Positions 1 through 9,632 of a stretch of DNA of 64,000 bases are shown here, in pieces. The translations under genes and the position numbers were made by a program. Position 1 is the first letter of the stretch. Every line of letters starts with the position of its first letter. The notes under the pieces were generated by a model. It was not told where the DNA came from, did not search any database, and saw only the letters and a list, made by a program, of their open reading frames with translations. The DNA comes from Ustilaginoidea virens (Eukaryota > Ascomycota > Sordariomycetes > Hypocreales > Clavicipitaceae), in contig NC_057319.1 in the NCBI RefSeq assembly GCF_000687475.1, positions 806,001 through 870,000 of the forward strand. Direction: 5' to 3'.

Positions 1-545
1 CTTGGTCATGACCAACGGCGTCTTGATGCTCGTCCCCGGTACCTCAACCTCCCTTTATCCTTTTCCCTTTCCCCCGTCCTCTTCACTAACTCGGGCTGTT
101 TTCTCAAGTCGTCTTCGCGGCCCTCGAATGGGCCAAGATCCCAAACTTCGAATCCGCCTCCCTGACCCAAACCTCCGTCGTCATCATCCTTCCCCTGGGC
201 ACCCTCGCCGCCCAGCAAATGAGCCACGGCGGCAGCCTAGCCTACCTCACCGGCTCCAACAAAAGCAGCCAGAAGTCCGGCTCCGGCTCCGGCTCCGGCT
301 CCTCAAATGCGGGCGAGAAATCCAGCCGCTCACCCATGCCCAGTCTGCCTCTCAGCGCCTCCAGCCCCGGCCTCTCCTCGCCACACAACTCTGCTCTGTC
401 GCCGCCCTACGAGCCAGAGGAATCGCCAAGAAGGAAGCTCGACCATTTCGATCTCGAGCTGAGACAGATTGACTGTACTAGCGAACTTGCCGATCATGGG
501 GGGCGTGTTGACACGGATTTACAACACAAAGAGACGAGAATCTAG
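1..545 (+). CDS. ste2: Alpha-pheromone receptor Ste2/Pre-2, 3' part
   Basis: This is the C-terminal part of a fungal alpha-factor-type mating pheromone receptor, a seven-transmembrane GPCR of the plasma membrane. The start lies upstream of the window. Two exon parts are seen: 1-38 (frame starting at base 2) and 109-545, separated by a 70-bp intron (39-108) with GT donor, CTAAC branch point and AG acceptor. Joined, the frame reads through a last hydrophobic helix (VVIILPLGTLAAQQM), followed by a Ser/Gly/Pro-rich cytoplasmic tail of about 105 residues containing an (SG)n run, and stops at TAG 543-545. The segment ending LEWAKIPNF just before the last helix matches what I remember of Pre-2 proteins. 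A tail rich in Ser/Thr is usual for this family. Identity rests on about 150 residues. Confidence 0.8.
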
Positions 546-1021
546 GCGATTCTTTGAATGCCCTATTTTATGCGAGGGTGGTTGTTTTGGACTCGAAAAA
601 AAAAAAAACGTTTGGCGAAACAGACCCTTTCGCCAAATAGCTCGCCCTTTTCTTTACTATTTCTTTTCCTTAGTTTCTTCTTCCTTTCTGTTCTTCTGTT
701 CTTCATTTCGCCAAGGCGTCAACGGTAAACAATGTCCGTCACATGTGCACAAAGCATTCATTGAGCCTTTTTTTTCTTCTTTTTTTTCGCGCAATGAATA
801 TAGCTTTTGTGTAACAAAACTCTCCACTACCTCACATAACGAATGAACAACATGTCTGTCATTGGCGTCCATGATTCATTCATTCCGCTTCTCCCGCACC
901 CCAAGCACAAACGCCAGCGCCCTTCCTCCGCAGAACGATCCCGCCATGTTTTACTCCATTCGCTCCATTCATGCAGAAACAATCTGCTTGCAGCCACCTC
1001 GACCTCGACCTGCGTCGCTAA
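546..1021. other. Intergenic, convergent 3' regions
   Basis: This stretch lies between the receptor stop and the minus-strand hypothetical stop. It has several A and T runs (for example 597-608 and T-rich 641-710 and 765-787) that fit 3' UTR and polyadenylation sequence for both converging genes. No gene is recognised. Confidence 0.6.
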
Positions 1022-3127
1022 TCAGTTTTGGGCGCGGTGTTTCCATCCCGTCATTTTGTCTCGACAAAGACTGACAAGTCGCCTCACTTCGTTGACTCGT
1101 ACCGGCTTCGGTTGCTCCAGAGTGCATTCGGCCTGGGCAATCAGTGGAATGCTGCTTCGAGACACCCAGCGCCGCCTCGACAGTCTCCAGCTGCCACGCC
1201 AATCGCTCGGCTGCCGTTTTCTGCTGCTGCCTTTGCCGGATTGTCCAGTGACGTTCTCCAAAGTCAGGTTGCAACGCTGTGCCGACGGCTCACCGGGTTC
1301 AACGTCGCTACCAGGGCTGTCGTTCGGTTCCATGCACTGTCCTTTGATTCTTGAGCCGGCGTGTTCCCGCCGTTCTGACCATTCGCTCAAATCTCTATCC
1401 CTTGAATGAACGCTTCCATCAGTTGGCATGTTGCTTTGTTCCCATCGGCGCTGGCTGGGCTTTTTGTAACAGAGATCTTTTGCGCTCTCGTCGTCGCACA
1501 ATGGTCGGATTTTCTTGAACCGTGCTGGACCCCAGGAGTTTGAGAACTTCCGCCGGGCTAATTCCATGGTCGACGTCTTCAACCTTCCATCGGCCTTGTT
1601 CGGCTGCCAAGATGACGACGCCGTCAATTTCTTCTTTTTCTGTAGACTAGTCTTGTGCCTCTGGCTTGTTTGATCCCCGGAAATGAGCGATTCAAAATGC
1701 TCAATGGTGCTGCTGATTCGTGGAGTCGTTTCTTCAGATGAACGATTCGATACAGCTTCGAAACTCGCAATTGCGCTCATCACAAGCTTCTCTTTTGGTT
1801 TGCATGAACCTTGCCTGATTTGAGATTGCCCATGGCTTAGGGTTGGGTCGGGCCCTGAGCTCTCCAAGCCGTTGTTTGAAGGCCATGTGCTCATCGAAGC
1901 AATATATGGAGAGAGTCCCGCCATTCTTCCCGAATCATCGTGCAGACAATCATTTGTTGCACCAGCAAGAAGACCGTTTTTGCCGCTTTTCCTTGACGGT
2001 GTGTTTTGCTCGTCGTCGTCTTTGCCTGGGCTTCCGTCAACTGCCGAATGTGCTGCCCGAGGAGTATGGCAAACTTCGTTCGGGCCTTGGGACTTGGGAG
2101 ACGCATTTCCAACCCGTGCAGTGAGCTCTTGTTGGCTTTCTGCTGCAGACGAGGGTGTTGATGAGCGACACCTCGGCGTTATCGAGCTGCACCCTTTACT
2201 CGAGCAATCGTCACTGACAGCCTCTTGGAAGCAGTCCGACAGCGAATGGGGCTTTGTCAGGTCAAGTGTATTCGGGAGCAATGGGCATGTGGAAGACATG
2301 GGAAGATACCCTGACAATCGCATGGACACATTTGGAATAGCTGGACGAGAGAGAACAGCGACTTGACTCTGTGCCATGCATGCCAGCGGTGACCTAGCTC
2401 GAACGGTCTGCCATCTGGTCATCAACGGCGGTTTCTGGCCAACCCGCATAGCCTCATGGCCCGAGTTCGCAGGCACCTCATCTGCCCGGTAGGACTGGTT
2501 AGTAGCAGGCGACAGTTTGCCGCCGTTAGCATGAATGTCAGCGGTGAAGCACTCACTGCGTTTTTTGGAGTTGCCAAGTTCGACTTCAAATAGTTTTCGT
2601 CGTTCTGCAACCATGGAAGGCCGTTTTTCGTCGCGATTGCCTTCTCTGTCTGGAAGCACGGTCCCGGAGCCTACCAACGATGTTTCCATGTCCTCCCTTG
2701 CTCGTCTGAGCTTCCAGCTCTTTGGGGGCGTGGAGCAAGACAGTTTCGACTCGGATGACACAAGAGACGCTGACTTATTAAGCTCCGTGGTAGAGTCAAC
2801 ACGGCCACCTAGGCTGCCCCGGCTCGCTGGCGCCGGCTTGCCTTGACGCGACATTAACTCCAAGACCTCGAACTTGGACACCAAATGAGCCAAACCTCGC
2901 CCTCTTCTCGTGTTGTGGTTTGGCCGAGGAGTGGTCGAGAGCTCAAGGTTTCCTGAAGGTGTAGGCGTGTTTGCATGACTGGCCATCATTGATCGAAACG
3001 GCATCTTGTCGGTATAATCGGCCGTCTTTTGAATTTGCACCACTTGAGGAAATAAGCACGGTCTGAAGGAGTTGGCTGCAAAGTTGAGTTCTTTGTTTCT
3101 TTCTTTTTTTGCCTCTGGAGTCATCAT
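1022..3127 (-). CDS. Disordered hypothetical protein, 701 aa
   Basis: A single long open frame encodes 701 residues rich in Ser, Arg, Lys, Pro and Thr, with no transmembrane segment or recognised enzymatic domain. Two stretches look better ordered: an N-terminal block near residues 75-93 (LAHLVSKFEVLELMS) and a basic C-terminal block (VRVNEVRRLVSLCRDKM). These resemble short conserved blocks in uncharacterised filamentous-fungal proteins. The frame opens with MMTPEAKKER at 3127, but the start could instead be the Met at about 3004 (MPFRSMMASH), with a small 5' intron in between; this could not be settled. Even codon use, Ser-rich segments separated by charged KKRS-type patches, and the absence of stops over 2.1 kb support a real gene. 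No function can be assigned; a nuclear or scaffold role is only a guess from the basic patches. Confidence 0.65.
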   Translation of the reverse strand: MMTPEAKKERNKELNFAANSFRPCLFPQVVQIQKTADYTDKMPFRSMMASHANTPTPSGNLELSTTPRPNHNTRRGRGLAHLVSKFEVLELMSRQGKPAPASRGSLGGRVDSTTELNKSASLVSSESKLSCSTPPKSWKLRRAREDMETSLVGSGTVLPDREGNRDEKRPSMVAERRKLFEVELGNSKKRSECFTADIHANGGKLSPATNQSYRADEVPANSGHEAMRVGQKPPLMTRWQTVRARSPLACMAQSQVAVLSRPAIPNVSMRLSGYLPMSSTCPLLPNTLDLTKPHSLSDCFQEAVSDDCSSKGCSSITPRCRSSTPSSAAESQQELTARVGNASPKSQGPNEVCHTPRAAHSAVDGSPGKDDDEQNTPSRKSGKNGLLAGATNDCLHDDSGRMAGLSPYIASMSTWPSNNGLESSGPDPTLSHGQSQIRQGSCKPKEKLVMSAIASFEAVSNRSSEETTPRISSTIEHFESLISGDQTSQRHKTSLQKKKKLTASSSWQPNKADGRLKTSTMELARRKFSNSWGPARFKKIRPLCDDESAKDLCYKKPSQRRWEQSNMPTDGSVHSRDRDLSEWSERREHAGSRIKGQCMEPNDSPGSDVEPGEPSAQRCNLTLENVTGQSGKGSSRKRQPSDWRGSWRLSRRRWVSRSSIPLIAQAECTLEQPKPVRVNEVRRLVSLCRDKMTGWKHRAQN

Positions 3128-4374
3128 CTTAGGTGGTTACCTAGGCAGTTGTGCAGCGGCGGACTCCTTCCATGACGGAAACAGTCCCTACAGAAAGGAA
3201 GGTGTCATCCCCAAGCTCTTCACACAGAACGATACCATGCAAATTCCGTCCACCAGACCTAGATGCCTGAGAAGGTTAGAAACCAGCAACTGCTTGCAAC
3301 ACTTTCACATCGAGACACGTAGAACTAGAGCTCCAAACGAAAATGCACCTTTTCGACTAGAAATTCTCCAGGTTTTTGGCAACAAGGCTATGCGAATTTT
3401 GTATTGCGTCTCCCTCCCGTCGGCCATCAACTCAATTATGAAACCATTGTTTTGTGTGGACAACCTGGCACAGGGCGGTCTTGGGTACATTCGTCATCTA
3501 TCATACAAAATAACTCGGTTGTCCGATGCCAGAAGCTCATTTCGGCAGGCAAATTCGGCGCTTTTTTCCCATTGCACATAAAGTCGAGGGATCAACTACT
3601 AGCTGTGATGGGATGTTAGCGCTCGTCGCGAGATCTGGTTCGTGCTAGAGGTTGCGGATTGCGTACGAAGGAGGGAGAAGAGCCTCGCCCCAGGGGCTGG
3701 CGAGGAAACCGACAGCAGCCTATGGAGATGATTAGTGGCTCTTGTTTACACCAAATGCGATGCGCCGGTCGAGCTACTCACGCCAAAGAGGGCGATGCTT
3801 CGGACGACGGCAGCATTGTCAGGCGAGGTCAGGGTCTCGTAGGCGGACACGAAAAGGCCCTTGGGAGGGCGGCGAGAAGCCTTTTCGCCCGATATTCTCT
3901 TGGGGGCCATTGTGGAAGGGATTATGCCAACTCGAAGTCGAAGCGACGACAACTGTTCAATGGCTGGAAAATGTCCACGGGGCTGGTTGCGGTAACGGGC
4001 TTCGTCGTTGCCAATGCCGGACAATGGACAAGCCTCAAGGGGCAGCAGCCGCTCGTTCAAACTTCTAGGAGCCGCAGAGTGACCCACCTGCAGTCACATG
4101 ACTGGCGTTGGGGCTGTACTACTGCCAACTAGAAGCCGCTGTGGCTTGCAGCTTGATGACCCATCTTGGCCGTCATCAACTTACCCATGGCGATCATCGT
4201 TCAGACCATCATTCAGACCATCATCAACAAGTAAACTTGTTCTGGAGATGCTCTCGATTTTCCATTGAGTACTGGCGTCAAAGTTTATTTCCTCCGACTC
4301 AAATTCCAGGATTGTTCTTCGTTCTAGTATTCGAGCGCAATGCATTCAGTGCCACCCGCTTGACCCTCCAAGTC
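3128..4374. other. Intergenic, divergent promoter region
   Basis: About 1.2 kb lies between two divergent hypothetical genes. Frames of 100-170 codons exist on both strands but none shows a recognisable domain or a consistent splice partner. A short direct repeat (TTCAGACCATCA, twice near 4200-4222) lies in the leader of the downstream gene. Nothing else was recognised. Confidence 0.5.
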
Positions 4375-5308
4375 ATGGTGCCACGATCCAACAACATCAG
4401 CAACGAAGCAGCGCACCAGAGCATCGATCTGCTCATGGAAGATTTCGAACCTCAGCCAGGCGGCTTCATACCCCCTTCCGGCCTTCTCTCTCCCGCCCCA
4501 TCCTCCACATCAACACGTTCCCGCGCCATAGAACTGCCACACCCCAGAGGCCACTCACTGAGACCAGGCTCCCACAAAGAGGACCTAGTCCGGCGCTACG
4601 TCGAGGACAAACTCCTCAACATATCCCGCCGATACGTTAAGAAATTTGGCAAACCCAATCCAGGCGACGCTGTCGTCGGATTCAAATCCTTCAGTGAGGT
4701 GTGCCGAGAATTCGAAGGCATAGTGAACGTGCTGTGGAAGTCGGGCACGCGTTAGTCAACTCATTTCCCATTTTCGAATCTCAAGTATTTCGTTAATTCT
4801 CCCATCAGCGAGTTTACAGATTCCCTTCTTGTTAAGGTTAGCCAGCGACTTCACTCAGTACGTTCGATCGTTCCCCCCTTCCCCCAAAAGTACATTTGAC
4901 TTGCTTCGCAAATTGGACCACTGCTTTGCCAGCCTTCTATGCGGCCAGGACATGGAATCGCGCGATTCACTGCCAGGGTTCGAGAATGGCCTTGGAGCTG
5001 GCATGACGCCGACTGACATGGTGAGGTGTCGGAGTTTGGTGGAACAGACGAGGTTGCTCATGATGGAGATACTCAGTAGCGGGGAGGTGGACGAAGAGGA
5101 GACGGATGGTGAAGGTGAAGAGAGCTCTGCTGAGAGTACAGGGTATCTTCTAACGTGGGATGCGGATGAGGAGAAGCTGCATATGGATGCGGCGCGGATT
5201 TATGAAAATACCATTGTGCAGTTGGGCGCCAGACTGGGCGATCCGCTCGGGAGTGAGAATAAGGTGGACAGTTCGACCATGTGTCCGACCTTTGTGGTCA
5301 GGGTATAA
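4375..5308 (+). CDS. Conserved fungal hypothetical, 291 aa, two exons
   Basis: Exons are 4375-4750 and 4809-5308. The 58-bp intron has GTTAGT donor and CAG acceptor, and splicing restores the frame so that a helical block (SLQIPFLLRLASDFTQY) follows a charged helix (EDLVRRYVEDKLLNISRRY). The start is the Met beginning MVPRSNNISN; the frame remains open upstream to 4108. The middle of the protein (LRKLDHCFASLLCGQD, then a segment with ENGLGAGMTPTDMVR) is the part I recall as conserved in Sordariomycete proteins, some of which carry a database name linking them to meiotic recombination (DMC1); no RecA-type Walker motif is visible here, so I do not adopt that name. The C-terminus contains an acidic stretch (VDEEETDGEGEESS). 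Soluble, with no signal peptide or TM. Function unknown. Confidence 0.7.
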
Positions 5309-5856
5309 ATCAGATGATGCAGCGAGCGACGCCTGTTGCTTTGGAGGATGCTTGGATCCGATCCGAGTCGGCATCTTCTCTTAAGGGCAAAGACATCCAG
5401 CATCGTGTTTCCAAATCAAGCCAACCATGCCGCATCGATAGTCAGAAAATGCATACTATACGCCATTTTCTTCTCTAGTACATACCCAGTTATATCATTT
5501 GCGGCATTGTTGCTATGTGAAACATCACATAGTCACTCTATCGCGGTACTAATACCACTTTTTTTTAAAGTCGCCCGACACCAATAGCCTTCATATGGGA
5601 GGAGGTGGATGCCATATCGACCAACTCCATCCAATACACGGAAACGCAGAGAAATTGGACGAAGAGATACCTCGGCCGATGAGAAGCTTTAGTCTAAGGA
5701 ATTGTACCTAGGCAATCATTGCTGCTGTTATTGCACTTCCTTGGATGTCATAAATGGCAATCGCGGGAATCGCAAAAAGAATATTCGAATCATACTCGTG
5801 TGAGTACTGCCTTTATATAACCACATTAAGGTGCACTGGGCATAAGCAAGCCGTAA
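5309..5856. other. Intergenic before tRNA
   Basis: A fairly AT-rich 3' region of the preceding gene. No gene or repeat is recognised until the tRNA at 5857. Confidence 0.5.
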
Positions 5857-5938
5857 GGCGGAGTGCCAGAGTGGTCTAATGGGAACGACTAGAAATCGTT
5901 TGTCTTCGGACGCACAGGTTCGAATCCTGTCTCCGTCG
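5857..5938 (+). tRNA. tRNA-Ser(AGA), copy 1
   Basis: An 82-nt class II tRNA. The 7-bp acceptor stem pairs GGCGGAG (5857-5863) with CTCCGTC (5931-5937), with one G-U pair, and G5938 is the discriminator base. The D stem is CCA/TGG. The anticodon stem AACGA/TCGTT encloses loop CTAGAAA with anticodon AGA at 5891-5893, read as IGA after editing. A variable arm with GTC/GAC stem and UUCG-like loop and a T arm ACAGG/CCTGT with GGTTCGAATCC B box complete the fold. No intron. A T run at about 5944-5949 can act as RNA polymerase III terminator. Confidence 0.96.
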
Positions 5939-6618
5939 GCTTACTTTTTTGCTTTCCCAAGCCTCGCTCTCGAGTTTCATGGCTCCCATGTTTCTCGATT
6001 TTTTTTATGTTGGATATTCTCCCCCTCCATGTGTCTATGTGTCTACCTGGAAGTCTCTGCAGTATTCCCGTGTCTCCCGAGCATTTCATTGAAGAGGAAG
6101 GTACGATTTAGGGTTGTCGTCATTAGCACCATTAGCACTTCGACCAGCTCCAGACTGACCCGTTGCACGAAGGAGCGCTCAAGCACTCCGTACTCTGCGG
6201 GTTCTTAGTAAAACTCCCGAGTGTGCTTGTCGCAACGGGAAGAAGGACTGATGGCCTGGTGCAAAAAGACGCGCGTATTGTTGTTACTCGTCATTGGCAA
6301 GCGCCCAAACCATCACACCGTTCCATTTCGCAATCATTTTTGGAAACGTACTTTGCAACAACAGTCATAATGGTGTTCAGGTCCCGTCTACCCCTTAGGG
6401 CTTAGCGCGCGTAAATCTGACATGGCGCCGTGGAACGAATTGCATGAGCTCAAGAGAAGTTACCTTGTAATGCTTGACTTATTGCAGTGCAGGTCCCAGG
6501 AAGGATATCCCATTTCAACGGAGCCAATCAGACGCCATCGCCGCTCCACTCTAGCCCTTGCATCTCCACAAGTTGCATGGTAGGCGTGAATAACGGCAAA
6601 ACTCGCACATCTCAAAGA
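5939..6618. other. Spacer between two tRNA-Ser genes
   Basis: 680 bp without a recognisable gene. It holds the poly-T terminator of the first tRNA and otherwise no conserved frame or repeat that I can see. Confidence 0.5.
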
Positions 6619-6699
6619 GGCGGAGTGTCAGAGTGGTTAATGAGTGAGACTAGAAATCTCATGGCTTCGGCCGCGCAGGTTCGAATCCTGTCTCCGTCG
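6619..6699 (+). tRNA. tRNA-Ser(AGA), copy 2
   Basis: An 81-nt class II tRNA with the same acceptor stem as the copy upstream (6619-6625 with 6692-6698) and G6699 as discriminator. D stem TCA/TGA; anticodon stem TGAGA/TCTCA around CTAGAAA, anticodon AGA at 6652-6654; variable arm GGC-TTCG-GCC; T arm GCAGG/CCTGT. Differences from copy 1 in D, anticodon and variable stems are compensatory, so both remain foldable. A T run follows at 6706-6711. Confidence 0.96.
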
Positions 6700-9632
6700 G
6701 TTCCATTTTTTGCACGGCGGCGGAGCTGCCCAAGGATGAGGATGCTGACTTTTGAGAGAGTGTGGAAGTAGTTCTGAACAGATCTGCAATCCAGCAGATG
6801 CATGGCTTTTTCGCATGAGCCAAGTCACAGTTGTTGATCTTTGATTTTTGATGTTACTTTTGCCGCTGCTGACCCGCGTTGGAACCTGGGCTGACTTGTC
6901 TTACTTAACTGGTGCTCGATGTACCGCGGGTGATGGTATTGACTTTGTTGCTACTGGCGTAATGTCACTGGTATAACTGCTGCCGTGGGTAATGGTGCTA
7001 GAACAGCTTTCTCATCGAAAAATATGAAGATGTCGTTGTCACGCAGATGCTGTTGTCCTGAATAAAATGCCCAGGAATCTATGGACAAGGTACGGAGTAC
7101 GGGCCAGATATTCTAGAACCTGACAAAGTCACCCTCCCCAGATTCAATACCACGTCGACACCACGTTGTATCGTCAGTGGTCACTGCAGCAAGCCAATCA
7201 ACCAGGGACGTAGCGGCATCGCCTTATGCGCGGCTTCAAAAGCTGAGCTGAGGCTCCATGTTGTCGACTTTGGGGTAGGTGCACCCCCCATGCCTTCCAA
7301 GGCGGCGATGTCCTACCTTGATGGCTTGCTCACGGCCTTGATTTGAATTCGGGGAGAAACATGTCTCGGCCACGACAGAGAACGTTAATCCGGATCTTCG
7401 ATCTATTACCCTTCCGACGATTAGTTACCCGCTGATGAGAAGGAGCTGCCTTGCCTTGATTGAAAGATTATAATTGAACCCAACATCATCAGTCAAGCAA
7501 GTCAAGGGCGAGTTTGTTCATTGGCCATCGGCGCAAAAGAAAAAGTGGGCTGGTCTTTCTCTTGACCTCAACCTCAACTGATTATCAGCCTACCACCTAA
7601 CCTGACCCTGACCTAAGGAGGTAGGTATCTAGATCGGGTCGAATGGATGCTAGGTATTCAATGTCGAATGACGGGAAGTCAGACAAGTCATAAGTCGCAG
7701 GTCACGCCATGAATGTTATCATGCCACCAACAGGTACCCCCCACGGTCAAACCAGAACCGCCACGCAAACCTGCCCTCGACGAATCAACGGAGCGTGACG
7801 CCAAGCAAGGACATATATCCAAGGATGGGAAAAACTTTATTCACGATGCGCTAGCACACAGTGATTATTACTGGCCCTATCTCTACGGAGTACCAGGTAG
7901 CAATTTGTGGTTGCCGGACGAGAGCCAGAGAACCAGCAACAAAACAGTTGCACTTGCTTAAAAAAAAAAAAAAAAAGCGAAAAAAAGCGGGAAAAAAAGC
8001 GAAAGGAAAAAAAAGTGAAAAAAAAAAAGTAGGAGTCAGCCCCGCGGTTCAGCATCAGGCTCCAACAAGCAAATAAAGGATAACTGGCTCCCGAGGTTTC
8101 CGCCGCGTTCGACCTGACTTTGTAGGGTCATGAGATACACAACCTTCACCAAGCCCATTGGTTGAGGCAAAGAAATTTGTCTTCTTGGTTGGGCTTGTGC
8201 TGCCATTGGCAGCCTTTGGACCGCGATAATGCCGCCTCATGCCTGAGGCAGCACCGGAGCCTTGGGCGATTCGATTGCACGCAGGCTAGGGAATACGCTG
8301 CCTGGACTGAGGATTACGCTGCTGGACAGGGGCCGCTACGGATACCCACGGCGCTGACTTGCCCACCGAAAGGCCCAGCCCGCCCATGGGCTTGCTACGG
8401 GGTCGTTCACCAAATCCTTGTCTGCACTGTGGCAGAACTGCCATTCATCACCCGCAATCTCCAGTGCCACCAGACGTTCTGACCATTGGGACACTGTGCG
8501 GTTGACGGTGCATCTTCGCTTCTATCAGCGGCTTATCACAGTGCACGCTCCCGTTTTCCTGGCAGGACAATGGTCCGTAGGTGTGCGTTCATTCAACCTT
8601 GGTCCGCACTGTGTCGCCATTTGCCGGTCGTAGCCTTTTTGCCATCTCGCACCTGGCCCTCAGGCCTCATGTGCTGCTTGCTTCCACAGCCAGCACGAAA
8701 CGGATTCAATCAAATGTTCGCTGCAACAATCGTCTCCCCGGCTCAGCGCGCGTGAGTGCTGACAGCGACGACGCCGAGCTGTTCGCTGATCACGACGAGC
8801 GACGGCCATTGCCCAGGTACGGGTATCTTGTGCGCCCGAAGCCGAAAAGGAATCCGGCATCATTTGGGTTCGACGCTGCATTGCGCATGGTTTCGATTTT
8901 CTAGGCCCTTTGGGTGCTGGGTGCCCTTCAATTCTTTTTTTCTCCCCCCCGCGGGCCTTCTGCTTTTCCAGTCTGGTGCTGAGGCACACTCGCACACACC
9001 AGACTGCACACCACACTGTCTGTCCACCACACTGGAGCCCAGAACGAGCAAGAGACATAGTGTAGGAGGAAAGATCAACTGAGAGACCACTATTCGTCCC
9101 AGCCCCCAGACGAAACTCTCCCGTCCACCCTCACACCTCTTCCCCCCCCATCACCATTCATCAAATACCCCGTTCTTGTTTATATATCATAAATATTTGC
9201 TGCATCTCTCTTCCGCTCGTGCACATCCTCGCCGCCACCCACTTTTTTTTGCTTTTCTACTTCTGCCGACTGCGCATCTTATTTCGCTGCTTCAGCTCCT
9301 AGGCTCTGTCGAACTGCCGCGCCCGAATATCGAAACCCCTGCCGCGCCTGGTTGTCGACCGACCTGACTCGCCCCTCTTACCCACGCTACGCCACCGCGA
9401 CGCCTGTTCAATACCTGGAACCCATCGTTTCTGCTTGTTGCTTGTCGCTCCTTGTCCACGACACGGGCATTATTATCCTTTGTGTTTTCGGTTCGTGGGG
9501 CACGCGAGGCGGACTGCCCTCCTTCGTCAACCCCCCCCCCCCCCCCCTCCCGGTCCTGGGTCCTGGGTCCTGTCTTGACATCCTCACATTATTCACCCGT
9601 TCGCGTCGCGGCTGTCAGAGCTCGCCGTCCAG
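6700..9632. other. Long intergenic/5' leader upstream of som1-like gene
   Basis: 2.9 kb with no recognised protein gene. Small frames between 7713 and 9082 show no domain. Visible items are one TACGGAGTA motif at 7091-7099, an A-rich stretch at about 7961-8033, pyrimidine-rich sequence from about 9100 onward, and a C17 run at 9531-9547. Long CT-rich leaders with small upstream frames are common in front of fungal developmental regulators, so much of 9100-9632 is probably promoter and 5' UTR of the next gene (inference). Confidence 0.5.
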
